From assembly GCA_036269135.1 (NCBI GenBank), contig DATASQ010000022.1, forward strand, positions 62,001 to 126,000: a DNA stretch of 64,000 nt. Direction: 5' to 3'. The translations under genes and the position numbers were made by a program. Below are positions 26,317-36,452 of the stretch, in pieces. The number at the start of each line of letters is the position of its first letter. The stretch's first letter is position 1. The notes beneath the pieces are model-generated. The model had not been told where the DNA came from, made no database searches, and was given only the letters and a program-made list of their open reading frames with translations. The stretch is from Palsa-343 sp036269135 (GTDB lineage Bacteria; Acidobacteriota; Terriglobia; Terriglobales; Acidobacteriaceae).

Positions 26317-27720
26317 CCATCCGCCCCCGAGCGCGCTGTAGAGCTGCACCAGAGCGAGCGCCTCGCCCTGCTGCGCGCTCACCAGGTTTAGTTGCGCGGC
26401 ATAGAGATTGGAGCTGGTGGTGAGCACCTCCAGATAGGCAGTGGAGCCACCCTGATAGCGGATATTGGCGAGACGTACCGCATCCTGCGCTGCGGAAACC
26501 AGCTTCTCCTCCTGCTCGCGATACGCGCGCTGCTTATTGAGCGCGATGAGCGCGTTGGAAACGTCGCGGAAGGCGCCGGCGATGGTCTTTTGGTAATTGA
26601 GCACCATCTCCTGTTTTGTTGCCTCGGAGAGCTGGAGCTGGCCACGCAGCTTACCCCCCTCGAAGAGGGGCTGGGCGAGCGAGCCAATGCCGTAGATTGT
26701 TTTTCCGGCGGTATCGAAGAGGCTCGAGAGGCTGTCTCCACCGACGCCGCCCGAACCGCTGATGGAAAGATTGGGAAAGAACTGCGCGCGAGCCACGCCG
26801 ATTTGCGCGTTCGCGGAGATCAGGGTCGCCTCGGCCTGCTGGATATCGGGACGACGCTCCAGAAGCTGTGACGGCAACCCGGCGGGGAGGTCCTGAGGCG
26901 GAGGTGCGAGCGCATTGGGGTCCTGATGCACGATCGGTCCGGGATTCTCGCCAAGGAGCAGGGCGATCGCATTCTCTTCCTCCTGAATTTGCTGTTCGAG
27001 TTGCGGGACCTCGGACGTCGCGGTATAGAGCAACTGTTCAGCCTGACGTACGTCAGACAGGGGCACGGAGCCACCGTTCTCGAGCGTCTTCGTCAGGTCA
27101 AGGGAATTCTGCCGCACCTTGATGGTTTCTTTCGTGATCTGAAGCTGACTGTCGAGTGCCCGGATTTGCAGATAGTCGGTGACGACCTCTTCGACGAGCG
27201 TAAGGCGAACGGCGCGCTGCGCCCACGTTTGTGCGAGAAGCTGCGCGCGGGCAGATTCGGTTTGACGTCGATAGAGGCCCCAGAAATCAGGTGTCCACGA
27301 TGCCGACAGGCTCAGCGAACCTTCCACCAGAGGGCTGGGGAAGCTCGTGCCGAGAGAAGAGGGCAACGTTGCGCCAATGCCGGTGCCGCCGACGGTGATC
27401 GTGGGAAATTCCTGTGAGCGCGTGATGCGTACCTGCGCCTGCTGCTCGAGGACGCGCTGGGCGGCGATGCGCACGTCGTAGTTATTGGTCAGCGCCTTAC
27501 GAATCAGATCCTGAAGTTCCGGCTCGCGATAGACGGCGGCCCACTGCTGGTCGCCGAGAGAAATCTTCGGGTCCGTCGCCACAGCCGTTCCATCCGCACC
27601 ACGAAAGGCGGGGGGCTGCGGGTAGGCGGGACGCTTGTAGTTCGGTCCAACGGTGCAGCCCGCGAGCGCGGCGACCACGCAGAGAAGAACCGGGCTGACG
27701 ATAAGACGGAAGCGCATCAC
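26308..27720 (-). CDS. RND efflux outer-membrane lipoprotein (NodT/OprM family)
   Basis: 470 residues, the normal length for the family. The signal peptide ends in lipobox LAGC (VVAALAGCTVGPNYKRP), giving an acylated N-terminus. CTVGPNYKRPAYPQP is the typical mature start. Two outer-membrane-efflux repeats follow, with QQWAAVYREPELQDLIRKAL and the C-terminal QGEALALVQLYSALGGGW characteristic of OprM-like channels. It forms a trimeric tunnel docking with the adaptor and pump. It is the last gene of a three-gene operon and overlaps the pump gene by 4 bases. Confidence 0.95.
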   Translation of the reverse strand: MMRFRLIVSPVLLCVVAALAGCTVGPNYKRPAYPQPPAFRGADGTAVATDPKISLGDQQWAAVYREPELQDLIRKALTNNYDVRIAAQRVLEQQAQVRITRSQEFPTITVGGTGIGATLPSSLGTSFPSPLVEGSLSLSASWTPDFWGLYRRQTESARAQLLAQTWAQRAVRLTLVEEVVTDYLQIRALDSQLQITKETIKVRQNSLDLTKTLENGGSVPLSDVRQAEQLLYTATSEVPQLEQQIQEEENAIALLLGENPGPIVHQDPNALAPPPQDLPAGLPSQLLERRPDIQQAEATLISANAQIGVARAQFFPNLSISGSGGVGGDSLSSLFDTAGKTIYGIGSLAQPLFEGGKLRGQLQLSEATKQEMVLNYQKTIAGAFRDVSNALIALNKQRAYREQEEKLVSAAQDAVRLANIRYQGGSTAYLEVLTTSSNLYAAQLNLVSAQQGEALALVQLYSALGGGWHS

Positions 27721-30700
27721 GCTTGCCCCCCTTCGGTCTGCGCGCTGGTCCCAGGGCTCGGTTCACCGCGTGCGGGCGTTCCGGGCCCGCAGATCGAATC
27801 CATCGTGGTTCCTTTTCCGCCTCGTACGAAACGATGGGAGAGGAATTCAACGACAGCGAATGTAACGGGAATGAAGATGAGGCCCAGCACGGTGGAGAAC
27901 GCCATGCCTCCGATGACGACGGTCCCGAGGATGCGGCGAGAGGCGGCGCCGGAACCGGTGGCCATCCAGAGCGGCAGGCAGCCGAAGACGAAGGCGAGTG
28001 CCGTCATCACGATGGGACGAAAACGCAGTCGAGCCGCGTGGAGCGCGGCGTCGCAGATGCTCTGGCCGCTCTCGAGGTTGAGCTTGGCGAACTCGACAAT
28101 GAGGATTGCGTTCTTCGCCGAAAGGCCAATGAGCATGACCAGGCCGATCGTCGCGAAAATGTCGTTCTCAAAGAGGCGGACATGCAGGGCGATGTATGCG
28201 CCGAGGATCGCGACAGGCGTGCTGAGCAGGACGCTGAACGGGAGGCTCCAGCTCTCGTAAAGCGCGGCAAGAATGAGGAAGACGAAGAGCAGCGAGAGGC
28301 CGAAGACCGCCCACGAGGGCACGCCTTTCTCCGCCTGCTGCTCCTGGTAGGACATGCCGGAGTAATCGAATCCCGCCGTAGAAGGCATGGTCTGGTGGAA
28401 GACGTCCTCCAGCGCCCTGCGTACCTGGCCCGAGCTGTAGCCGGGGGCTCCGGTGATGTTGAGCTGCGCGGCGTTGTACTCGTTGAAGCGGTAGATGAAC
28501 TCGGGGCCAGTGGTTTGCGTCACCTTGACGAGCGATCCGAGCGGTACCTGGCTGCCGTTCGCGCTGCGGACATAAAACTGGTTGATATTCGCGATGTTGG
28601 TGCGCGAGGTGCCTTCGGCCTCAACATAGGTCTGCCACTCACGGCCGAAGCGATTGAAGTAATTCACGAGATAGCCGCCCATGAAGGTCTGCATGGTTGT
28701 GTAGATGTTGGAGAGATCGACCTGCTGCTGCAGGGCCCTTTCCTTATCGACGTCGGCGTAGAGCTGCGGCACAGCCGGCTGGTAAGAGGGAATGGCAGCG
28801 GCAATCTCCGGTCGTTTTGCAATAGCGCCGAGGAAGGCGAAGACGTTCTTCGTGAGCGCGGCGGGATCATCAGAGCCGGATCGGTCTTCGATGATCATGG
28901 TGACGCCGCCCGAGGTGCCGATGCCGGGAATCGAGGGAGGCGGGAAGGCAAAGGCGATGCCGTCAGGATCGGCGCTCAACTGCCTCTGCAGGTTGCTCTG
29001 AATGTAAGCAAGCTGTTCGTTTTTGCTCTTGCGCACGGCCCAGGGCTTGAGGCTGACGAAGAAAAAGCCGGCATTGGTGCTCTGCACCTGAGTCAGGAGC
29101 GAGAAGTCCTTGACCGCGATCACTCCCTCTACGCCGGGCATCCTGAGCAGAGCGGCCGTGATCTTCATTTCCGCGGCGTCGGTGCGCTGCGCGGATGCGC
29201 CGTCGGGCAGCTGGAGCGCCAGGAACATATAGCCTTGGTCTTCCGTGGGAATAAAGCCGCCGGGGAGAGTGCTTCCGAGGTAGACGGCGAGAATCGCTAT
29301 GCCAATAAGTGTGATCATGGCCAGCGTCGATTTGTGAATCAGGAGGCGCGAAGTGTTCACGAATCCGTCGGTGGTGCGACTGAAGGCCCGGTTGAAGAGC
29401 GCGTAACCGCGGTCAAACAGGCTCGGCTGGCGGCCTTCCTGCCGGGGCTTCAGCAGCAGCGAGGCCAGCGCGGGCGAAAGCGTGAGAGCGTTGAAGGCCG
29501 AGATAAGCACCGAGATGGCGATGGTGACGGCGAACTGCTGATAGAGCCGTCCCGTGATACCGGGAATGATCGCGGTGGGAATGAACACCGCGGCCAGGAT
29601 CAGCGCGATGGCGACGACCGGACCGCCGACCTCTTCCATGGCCTTGACTGTTGCGTCCCGCGGCGTCATGCCCTCGTCGATATGGTGTTCGACCGCCTCC
29701 ACCACGATGATGGCGTCGTCGACGACGAGGCCGATCGCCAGTACCAGGCCGAAAAGCGAGAGAGTATTGATGGAAAAACCGAGCGCGGGAAAGATGATGA
29801 AGGTTCCAATAAGAGATACAGGCACGGCCAGCAGAGGGATGAGCGTAGCCCGCCAGCCCTGCAAAAAGACGAACACGACGATGACCACGAGTCCGAGAGC
29901 CTCAAAGAGGGTAAGGACAATCTCGTGGATTCCCGCGGTGACGGCTTTCGTGGTGTCGAGTGGAATGGCGTAGCTGATTCTCGGCGGAAACGTCGCGGAC
30001 AGTTCCTTCATGCGCTGGCGCACAGCATTCGCGGTTTCCACCGCATTCGAGCCGGGTAGCTGATAAATAGCCATCACGCCGGAGGGCGCCTGATTGTAGC
30101 GAGCGGCGATGGTATAGGCCTGGTCACCCAACTCAATGCGGGCGACATCGCGCAAATGAAGGATGGATCCGTCGGGATTGGCGCGCAGAATGATGTTGCC
30201 GAATTCCTCGGGCGTAACCAGGCGGCCCTGGGTGCGCACCGTGTATGTGAACTGCTGCCCCGTGGGGATGGGTTCGCCGCCGATCTGGCCAGCGGGGTTG
30301 ACGTTGTTCTGCGTCCGGATGGCCTGAATGACGTCGGTCGCCGTAACACCGAGCTGGGCAAGCTTGTCAGGATCGACCCAGACGCGAAGCGCGTATTGCC
30401 CGCCGAAAACCTGGACGCGCGAGACGCCTTTGACGCGAGCCAGCTGGTCCTGCAGGTTAATGATCGCGAAGTTGGTGAGGAAGTCCTGGCTGAGCTTACC
30501 GCCAGGCGAGTTGATGGCCACCAGCATCAGCGGTGAAGTGAGGGCTTTCTGCACAGTGAGGCCGGCGGTGGTGACCTCGGGAGGAAGCTGAGACTGCGCC
30601 TGGTCAACGCGCAACTGGGCAAGAACCTGATCGATGTTCGGATCCGTCTTTACATCGAAGTCGACAAACAACTGCATCACCCCGTTGTTTGCGCTGACGG

Positions 30701-30938
30701 AATTCATGTAGATCATGTTGTCGACGCCGTTCATCTGCTGCTCGATGGGCGTCGAGACCGCCTGGGCTACGGTTTTGGAGTCGGCTCCGGGATACGTCGC
30801 GGTAACCAGAACCTCCGGAGGAACAATGTTGGGATACTGCGAGATGGGCAGCGTGAACAGCGTCACGACTCCCACGATCACCGTGAGAATGGCGATGACG
30901 ATCGCCACGATTGGGCGACGAATGAAGAATTTCGACAT
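27717..30938 (-). CDS. RND multidrug efflux permease (HAE1 / AcrB-MexB type)
   Basis: 1,073 residues with 12 expected membrane helices and two large periplasmic loops. It starts MSKFFIRRPIVAIVIAILTV as in AcrB/MexB. The proton-relay Asp pair is present in GLVVDDAIIVVEAVEHH on helix 4, and GISAKN-like GLSAKNAILIVEFAK lies on helix 10. The pump expels hydrophobic compounds using the proton gradient. A ~30-residue Gly/Thr-rich C-terminal tail is longer than usual. It lies between adaptor (3-base gap) and channel (4-base overlap), giving a complete tripartite pump. Substrates are not predictable. Confidence 0.96.
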   Translation of the reverse strand: MSKFFIRRPIVAIVIAILTVIVGVVTLFTLPISQYPNIVPPEVLVTATYPGADSKTVAQAVSTPIEQQMNGVDNMIYMNSVSANNGVMQLFVDFDVKTDPNIDQVLAQLRVDQAQSQLPPEVTTAGLTVQKALTSPLMLVAINSPGGKLSQDFLTNFAIINLQDQLARVKGVSRVQVFGGQYALRVWVDPDKLAQLGVTATDVIQAIRTQNNVNPAGQIGGEPIPTGQQFTYTVRTQGRLVTPEEFGNIILRANPDGSILHLRDVARIELGDQAYTIAARYNQAPSGVMAIYQLPGSNAVETANAVRQRMKELSATFPPRISYAIPLDTTKAVTAGIHEIVLTLFEALGLVVIVVFVFLQGWRATLIPLLAVPVSLIGTFIIFPALGFSINTLSLFGLVLAIGLVVDDAIIVVEAVEHHIDEGMTPRDATVKAMEEVGGPVVAIALILAAVFIPTAIIPGITGRLYQQFAVTIAISVLISAFNALTLSPALASLLLKPRQEGRQPSLFDRGYALFNRAFSRTTDGFVNTSRLLIHKSTLAMITLIGIAILAVYLGSTLPGGFIPTEDQGYMFLALQLPDGASAQRTDAAEMKITAALLRMPGVEGVIAVKDFSLLTQVQSTNAGFFFVSLKPWAVRKSKNEQLAYIQSNLQRQLSADPDGIAFAFPPPSIPGIGTSGGVTMIIEDRSGSDDPAALTKNVFAFLGAIAKRPEIAAAIPSYQPAVPQLYADVDKERALQQQVDLSNIYTTMQTFMGGYLVNYFNRFGREWQTYVEAEGTSRTNIANINQFYVRSANGSQVPLGSLVKVTQTTGPEFIYRFNEYNAAQLNITGAPGYSSGQVRRALEDVFHQTMPSTAGFDYSGMSYQEQQAEKGVPSWAVFGLSLLFVFLILAALYESWSLPFSVLLSTPVAILGAYIALHVRLFENDIFATIGLVMLIGLSAKNAILIVEFAKLNLESGQSICDAALHAARLRFRPIVMTALAFVFGCLPLWMATGSGAASRRILGTVVIGGMAFSTVLGLIFIPVTFAVVEFLSHRFVRGGKGTTMDSICGPGTPARGEPSPGTSAQTEGGQA

Positions 30939-30941
30939 GAG

Positions 30942-32153
30942 TCAGTTTCCTGGCGCCGGCAAAGCGGTGGCGGGCTGCTTCTGGGCGGGTTGCGGGACGA
31001 CCGGTGCGCCCTCGCGCAGTTTCTGCAGGTTGTCGGTAATCACAAGCTGGTTGGCGGCCAGGCCATTTTCAATCACCCAGCTTTTCCCTGATTGTGGACC
31101 CAGCGTGACGTTATTCACGTGCACCCTGTTGTCGGCACCCACGGTGTAGATCTGTTGCATCCCCTGGAACTCCGACACGGCAAGCTGTGGCACAAGAATG
31201 GCATGGCGCAGGAGTTGCGTCTCCGCGCTGACGCGGCCGAACTCGCCAGGCCGCAACAGATTGCCGGGATTCGGGAATGACGCGGCGATGCGGATCGCGC
31301 CAGTTTGCGCGTTCAGCTGGCGGTCAACAAAGGCGATCTGGCCCTTGTACGGATAGACCTCACCATTCGCCAGGGTAAGCGTAAGCGGGATTTTCGAAGC
31401 GCCGTGCAGCAGGTCGCTGCCGCCTTTACGCGCGCGCCCAGCGAGGGCGAGATACTCGCTGTCGCTGATGGAGAAATAGACCTTGATCGGATCGAGCTGC
31501 GAGACCGAGGTCAGCACCGAGGACGTGCTGACCAAATTGCCCACCTGGGTTGTCGCCTGACCTGCGATGCCGGTGATGAGCGACCGCACTTCAGTGAAGC
31601 TGAGATTCAATTTTGCGGTGGCGACCGCAGCCTCGGTGGTTTTTACGGCCGCTTCCGCCACAGACTGCTGCTGGACGTCGTTGTCGAGCTGGCTCTTCGC
31701 GATGGCTCGGGCCGCAGCCAGCGGCGTGTCGCGGTTCACATTGATCTTCGCGAGCTCCAGTTGCGCCTGCGCTTGCCCCAGCTGGCCTTCTGCTTCATCG
31801 AGTGCGGCCTGAAAGGGGCGCGGATCAATCCGAAAGAGAACCTGATTCCGCTTGACCAGCGATCCCTCGCGATAATCCTGGCTCACCAAATAGCCGTTGG
31901 CCTGAGGCTGAATCTGGGCGTTGACGTACCCGTCGAGGGTCCCCACCCACTCGCCCGTGACGGGTACATCGGATTCCTGCGCCCTGACGACGCTGACCGG
32001 CATGGCTGGCGGAGCAGCCGTACGCGTGGCCGCCGCGCTGCGGTCGCAGCCAGCCAGACCTGCGCTTCCGGTCGCCAGCAATGCAGCAAGGATTCCCAAT
32101 AGGGACGACCGGCGGATGCAGGCCCGCTGAGCTGGTAGATGCTGTGCAATCAT
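30942..32153 (-). CDS. RND efflux periplasmic adaptor (membrane fusion protein)
   Basis: 403 residues. The start at MIAQHLPAQRAC was chosen because GGAGA lies 7 bases upstream; a further upstream in-frame ATG adds 14 residues. The signal ends in lipobox LAGC (GSAGLAGCDRSAAA). The adaptor order is visible: beta-barrel/lipoyl piece GYLVSQDYREGSLVKRNQVL, coiled-coil hairpin (AALDEAEGQLGQAQAQLELA), second lipoyl half, then VYPYKGQIAFVDRQLNAQTG and LLRPGEFGRVSA. It links the pump to the outer-membrane channel. It is the first gene of the operon; no promoter could be assigned with confidence. Confidence 0.95.
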   Translation of the reverse strand: MIAQHLPAQRACIRRSSLLGILAALLATGSAGLAGCDRSAAATRTAAPPAMPVSVVRAQESDVPVTGEWVGTLDGYVNAQIQPQANGYLVSQDYREGSLVKRNQVLFRIDPRPFQAALDEAEGQLGQAQAQLELAKINVNRDTPLAAARAIAKSQLDNDVQQQSVAEAAVKTTEAAVATAKLNLSFTEVRSLITGIAGQATTQVGNLVSTSSVLTSVSQLDPIKVYFSISDSEYLALAGRARKGGSDLLHGASKIPLTLTLANGEVYPYKGQIAFVDRQLNAQTGAIRIAASFPNPGNLLRPGEFGRVSAETQLLRHAILVPQLAVSEFQGMQQIYTVGADNRVHVNNVTLGPQSGKSWVIENGLAANQLVITDNLQKLREGAPVVPQPAQKQPATALPAPGN

Positions 32154-32855
32154 GCTTGTTCTCCGGCCTGGATATGTCTTTGCTCCAGGAAGCAACGGGC
32201 TGTAAAGCAGATCAATCCAAATGCGTGTTCAAATAGAGATGAAGTCGCACCTGTTTGGGATTCTGGAAAAGGATCGCAATGCGAGTGCAAAGTGGGATTC
32301 AAAACCTGCGCGGGCGTAGCTGCTGGGAATTCCGGTGTACACCCGTCGCCTGGCGAGTCCGGATACCCGCCGCTCCTCGGACTCCGAAAAGGCGGCCGCA
32401 GCGCAGCGTTGTGCTAATTTGGACTACCGAACAACTGACTCCATGGACACATGTGGAAGCAGTTATCGGCTTCCTGGCTGTCTTAAACGGTGAATCGGCG
32501 GACGCCCTGCAGCGGAGTAACCGTCGTCGTCCAGCGCGAGTCGGCCGGACGCAACAAAGCCGCCTCACGGATCCTGCGGGGAACGAACAATCTGCGGCGA
32601 TTTCGCACAGCACGACCAGCGTTGCCTAACGGCTGACTCGGTTGCTCGCCCGCTAAAAAAGCCTGCGCAGTAGCTTCCTGGCCTGGACATGACCACCGAG
32701 TGCGGTTCCGGGCAGGTCGTGCGCCGATCGCCGGTGATGTATAGTAAGCGCTAACGTACAGGGGAAGCGCTGATTGTCGGCAGAATGTCCGTCGCCGCAT
32801 GACAACGCACAGTACACATCCGTGAGTTGCATCTCGGAAAAAGGAGGACCAACCC
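32154..32855. other. 702-base divergent intergenic region between efflux operon and fucosidase 1
   Basis: No gene is supported on either strand. The right end holds the two AGCGCT operator cores listed separately and the AAGGAGG ribosome site of the fucosidase. In the left two-thirds I see nothing recognisable: no terminator, repeat or RNA structure. Confidence 0.5.
32743..32779 (+). promoter_or_regulatory. Operator pair and -35 box upstream of fucosidase 1
   Basis: AGTAAGCGCTAACGT (32743-32757) matches 12 of 15 positions of the motif shared with the fucosidase 2, uxaA and TonB receptor 2 promoters. A second AGCGCT core lies at 32766-32771. TTGTCG (32774-32779), a possible -35, starts 16 bases after the first site, but its -10 is poor. 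A TATAGT at 32741-32746 directly abuts the first core, so the site could instead overlap a transcription start. Confidence 0.6.
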
Positions 32856-34382
32856 GTGGAAACGAATCCCAGCCGGCGCCAGTTCCTTAAAAGCGGCACT
32901 GCAATCGCGGCCACATCATTGATGGTTCCGGGGAATGGTGCAGAAGCTGGCACCACCGCCTCTTCCGGCCCGTTTCAGCACGCATGGAATTCCCTCCGTA
33001 GCATTGCGATGCCGCAATGGCTGCGCAATGGGAAGTTCGGTATCTATACACACTGGGGCATTTACAGCGTCCCCGCCTATGGAGAAAACGGCACCTGGTA
33101 CGCGAACCACATCTATACGAAACCCGATTCGGACGAGCGCAAACACCAGGAGGCGGTCTATGGCCCTCTGACAAAGTTCGGCTACAAAGATTTCATCCCC
33201 ATGTTCACCGGCAGCCGCTTCGACGCGGACGAGTGGGCCGAGCTCTTTCGGGACGCCGGGGCGCAATTTGCGGGTCCGGTTGCCGAACACCATGACGGCT
33301 TTGCAATGTGGGACACTCGATATTCGCAATGGAATGCCGCCCGCATGGGGCCGAAGCGCGACGTGGTGGGCGAGCTATCCCGTGCGATCAAGGCGCGTGG
33401 TATGAAGTTTCTGACGGCCTTTCATCATGCCGAGCACTGGTTCTACTTTCCCACATGGGACAAGACCTACGATGCGGGTGATCCTCGCTATGCCGGCCTG
33501 TATGGGGAAAGCCATCCTCCCGATGTATTCCCGGATAAGAAGTTTCTCGACGTCTGGAGGGGGAAGCTGGTGGAAGTCGTGGACCGCTACGATCCCGACG
33601 TGATCTGGTTCGACTTCGGCCTCGAACTCATCCAGCAGTGGTACAAGGAAACCTTCCTCGCTTATTACTTCAATAAGGCGGCGGCACGCAACAAAGAGGT
33701 CACGGTCACATATAAGTACCACAACCTTCCCCCTGGTGTAGGGACCTACGACCTGGAATTGGGGCGGGAGGTCGATATGACTTACTGTGAGTGGATCACG
33801 GATACGACCGTGGATGCGGGCGGTGCCTGGGGCTATGTGACGGATGTTGGCTTCAAGTCGGTGAACGAGCTGGTCACCGGGCTTGTCGACCGGATCAGCA
33901 AGAATGGACTTCTGCTGCTCAACGTCGGCCCGAAACCCGACGGGACGATCCCGGAGCCGGCCCGGGAGCGACTGCGCGGTATGGGCGAGTGGCTAAGGGT
34001 CAATGGCGAAGCGATCTACGGAACGAGTCCCTGGATGGTAGCCGCCGAAGGTCCTACCCAGTTACAGAAGGGCCTTTACAACGAGGGCGATTCCCTGCGC
34101 TACACGCCGCAGGATATTCGGTTTACCTGCCGGGATAACTATCTGTATGTCACGGTGCTTGCATGGCCTGGGGACCGCGCAATTGTGAGGAGCCTCATTC
34201 CTGATGCGCCAAACCGGTGGCCCGGTCTCTATCCGTCGGAGATCGAGAGCGTGGCGATGCTCGGCAGCGATGAACCAATCCAGTGGCAGTTCACTCACGA
34301 GGGCCTCGCGCTAACCGTCCCTAAGAAGCAGCCCTGCAATGACGCATTTGTCTATCGCATCAACCTGAAGCGGCCGTTTTGA
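32856..34382 (+). CDS. Alpha-L-fucosidase, GH29, Tat-exported
   Basis: 508 residues from a GTG start with AAGGAGG 8 bases upstream. Removes terminal alpha-L-fucose from glycans in the periplasm or outside. A twin-arginine signal (SRRQFLKSGTAIAATSLMVP) implies folded export. The GH29 catalytic barrel includes NGKFGIYTHWGIYSVPAYGE, AEHHDGFAMWDT, and DVIWFDFG with the expected nucleophile Asp253. SKNGLLLLNVGPKPDGTIPE marks the barrel end. The C-terminal ~90 residues form a beta-sandwich. It converges on a TPR gene with 7 bases between them. Regulation by the AGCGCT-type operator just upstream is inferred. The linkage it prefers cannot be read from sequence. Confidence 0.95.
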   Translation: METNPSRRQFLKSGTAIAATSLMVPGNGAEAGTTASSGPFQHAWNSLRSIAMPQWLRNGKFGIYTHWGIYSVPAYGENGTWYANHIYTKPDSDERKHQEAVYGPLTKFGYKDFIPMFTGSRFDADEWAELFRDAGAQFAGPVAEHHDGFAMWDTRYSQWNAARMGPKRDVVGELSRAIKARGMKFLTAFHHAEHWFYFPTWDKTYDAGDPRYAGLYGESHPPDVFPDKKFLDVWRGKLVEVVDRYDPDVIWFDFGLELIQQWYKETFLAYYFNKAAARNKEVTVTYKYHNLPPGVGTYDLELGREVDMTYCEWITDTTVDAGGAWGYVTDVGFKSVNELVTGLVDRISKNGLLLLNVGPKPDGTIPEPARERLRGMGEWLRVNGEAIYGTSPWMVAAEGPTQLQKGLYNEGDSLRYTPQDIRFTCRDNYLYVTVLAWPGDRAIVRSLIPDAPNRWPGLYPSEIESVAMLGSDEPIQWQFTHEGLALTVPKKQPCNDAFVYRINLKRPF

Positions 34383-34389
34383 ATACCGG

Positions 34390-36141
34390 TCATCGCGGCA
34401 TCGCCCTCATGGCGGCCTCAATGCTTCCTGTGGCGGCGCGGGCGCCAGTATCGTTCGGAAGCAGGGAAAGAGCCTTTTGCTCGGCGTGCAGAGCCTCTTC
34501 GAGTTTGGCCTGCTGAGCCAGAACCAGTCCGAGATTGACCCAGGCGGAAACCAAAGACGAGTCACTCTCCACGGCGCGATTCAAAAAGTACTCGGCGCGG
34601 GTAGTGTCACCCTGGCGCGCGAGAAGAGCACCAACATTGCTGAGCGCCACTGCGGAATCCGGGTTATTTCGGATAGCCTGCAGAAACTCCTTCATTGCGC
34701 CTTCGCTGTCTCCCGTCGCCGAGTCCAGAATACCCAGCTGATTGTGAGTATCGGCAAATCCTGGATCGAGGGCCTCCGACTGCAGAAGAGCTTTCCTCTC
34801 TGCGTCGGTGTTCTTCATCTGCCGGTACGCGAGGGAAATGTTGTAGTAAAGGCGTCCATTCCGGGGGTCGAGGGCGAGTGCCTGACGATATTGGCCGAGG
34901 GCGCCCTGCGGATCTTCGGCTGTGAGCAAGTGACTTCCTTCATTGGCCAGAACGAGCGCATGCACCCGATTGCTTTCGGCGGCATGCGCCTGCTGAATCA
35001 GAGCGACCTCCTTGTCCTTGAGGCCATCCTGATGCAGGGTCCGATAGGCCCGCGACAGCTGGAAATGCGCCTCCACCGCGTCGGGCCGAAGTTGCTCTGC
35101 GCGCTGAAGTGGCGCAACTGCAGCCCCGACATCGCCATCGCCCTGAAGCGCGACACCGAGATAGTATTGCGCCTCCCAGGAAGCCGGAGCCAGAGCCGTC
35201 GCTTTTCGGAGAACCGGTTCCGCATCTTTCAGCCGGCCAAGATCGCAGTCGGCGTGGCCCAGGAGGGCCAAAGCCACGGCATCATCGGGGTGGGCCGCCG
35301 TGTAGTCCAACAAAAGCGAACGTGCGTCATCATAGCGAAGCAGAATGGTGAACACTTTCGCCAGGGAAAGCTGGGCCGCGGCGTCGTGCGGTTGCAGCCG
35401 AAGCGCATCCTGGTACGCAGCGGCGGCTTCCGGAAATTGTCCATTGCGCGCATAGGCGGCGCCCAGGCTGAAGTGCGCCGATTCGTTATCGGGGTGGGTT
35501 CTGAGCAGATCGTTCAGGATCGAATTCGCACGATTGTATTGTCCGGCGTCGGTGAAGGCTGCTGCCAGCGAGACCTGATCCTCGGCGTTGCCCGGATCGA
35601 GCGTCAGCGCACGCTTCCAATAGAGAATCGAAGCCTGGTATTGTTTGTCCCGGCCGAGAAGAGCGGCGAGATGCTCCGGTACGAGGGGTGAGGACGGACT
35701 CTCCTGAAGGCCCTCGCGATACAGCCGCTCAGCATCGGCCGTGTTATTGAGCTTCTCCTCCGTCTCACCCGCCGCAAGGCGACTGGTGACGGAGGCCGGA
35801 TCCAGCGCGACGGCCTGGTTGAACTGCCGAGCCGCCTGCACTGGATCGCCCATCACCACATACATCCGCCCGGCCTGGTAATGCGCTTCCACGGAAGAGA
35901 TATCCTTCGCGCTGGCAGCTACGTAGGCGCGCAGAGCACAACGGTTGTCTCCACGCTGTTCGAGCGAGTGCCCGAGCCGCATTGAGCAGGCGAAGGATCC
36001 ACCTGGCGCCGCTTCGGCGCAGGTTTTCGCGATCGCGTCGCAATGCGTTTGAGCCGAAAGGGACGACGCAGCCAGTAGCATGCACAATCCTCGAAGGAGC
36101 GGCAGGCGCGGCGGAAGTCGGCGGATACACAGAGTCGGCAT
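34390..36141 (-). CDS. Exported TPR-repeat protein
   Basis: 583 residues. The signal peptide spans about residues 1-30 (LLRGLCMLLAASSLSAQ) and is followed by a four-Cys segment (CDAIAKTCAEAAP, FACSM) possibly forming disulfides. The rest is ~14 tetratricopeptide repeats (VEAHYQAGRMYVVMGDPVQA; VSAWVNLGLVLAQQAKLEEA). It probably acts in the periplasm as a binding scaffold. No ribosome site is clear; Met21 is an alternative start but would shorten the signal. It lies between the two fucosidase genes on the opposite strand. Whether it belongs to the fucose system is unknown. Confidence 0.83.
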   Translation of the reverse strand: MPTLCIRRLPPRLPLLRGLCMLLAASSLSAQTHCDAIAKTCAEAAPGGSFACSMRLGHSLEQRGDNRCALRAYVAASAKDISSVEAHYQAGRMYVVMGDPVQAARQFNQAVALDPASVTSRLAAGETEEKLNNTADAERLYREGLQESPSSPLVPEHLAALLGRDKQYQASILYWKRALTLDPGNAEDQVSLAAAFTDAGQYNRANSILNDLLRTHPDNESAHFSLGAAYARNGQFPEAAAAYQDALRLQPHDAAAQLSLAKVFTILLRYDDARSLLLDYTAAHPDDAVALALLGHADCDLGRLKDAEPVLRKATALAPASWEAQYYLGVALQGDGDVGAAVAPLQRAEQLRPDAVEAHFQLSRAYRTLHQDGLKDKEVALIQQAHAAESNRVHALVLANEGSHLLTAEDPQGALGQYRQALALDPRNGRLYYNISLAYRQMKNTDAERKALLQSEALDPGFADTHNQLGILDSATGDSEGAMKEFLQAIRNNPDSAVALSNVGALLARQGDTTRAEYFLNRAVESDSSLVSAWVNLGLVLAQQAKLEEALHAEQKALSLLPNDTGARAATGSIEAAMRAMPR

Positions 36142-36298
36142 AACGGGCGCGGTGAAACAAAGATTCGTTTCGCGGGCACGATTACCGCGAGGACGCGGCG
36201 ATCATGGGGATCGTTGTCAGTATTGTGGCATGAGGGAGAGAAGACGGACCAGAGAAATCCGGCGGCGCCGCGGACGGGAAGAGTCGTTCTCGTCATCA

Positions 36299-36358
36299 CG
36301 AAAGCGCTAAAGTTAAGCAAAACGGCACTTGACGTTTACTGCGCGGTGGGTCTAGCCT
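36299..36358 (+). promoter_or_regulatory. Operator and promoter of fucosidase 2 operon
   Basis: CGAAAGCGCTAAAGT at 36299-36313 is followed after 15 bases by -35 TTGACG (36329-36334) and a weak -10 TAGCCT (36353-36358) with an 18-base spacer. The 15-mer differs at one position from that before TonB receptor 2, and the spacing to -35 is the same within one base. Confidence 0.65.
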
Positions 36359-36452
36359 TGGTGCACTACACAGGATGCTGAGTCGGAGTTCGGCCAGGCG
36401 CGCCCGAGCTTCAGCGCAGCGTGTTGATTCGGGCGTGGAAAGAAAGGGAGCG

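Noticed and set aside
27723..30059. A 778-codon open frame on + opposite the RND pump gene
   Set aside because: It is antisense to a complete AcrB-type gene, shows no domain, and its composition is that of the reverse complement of a GC-rich coding sequence.
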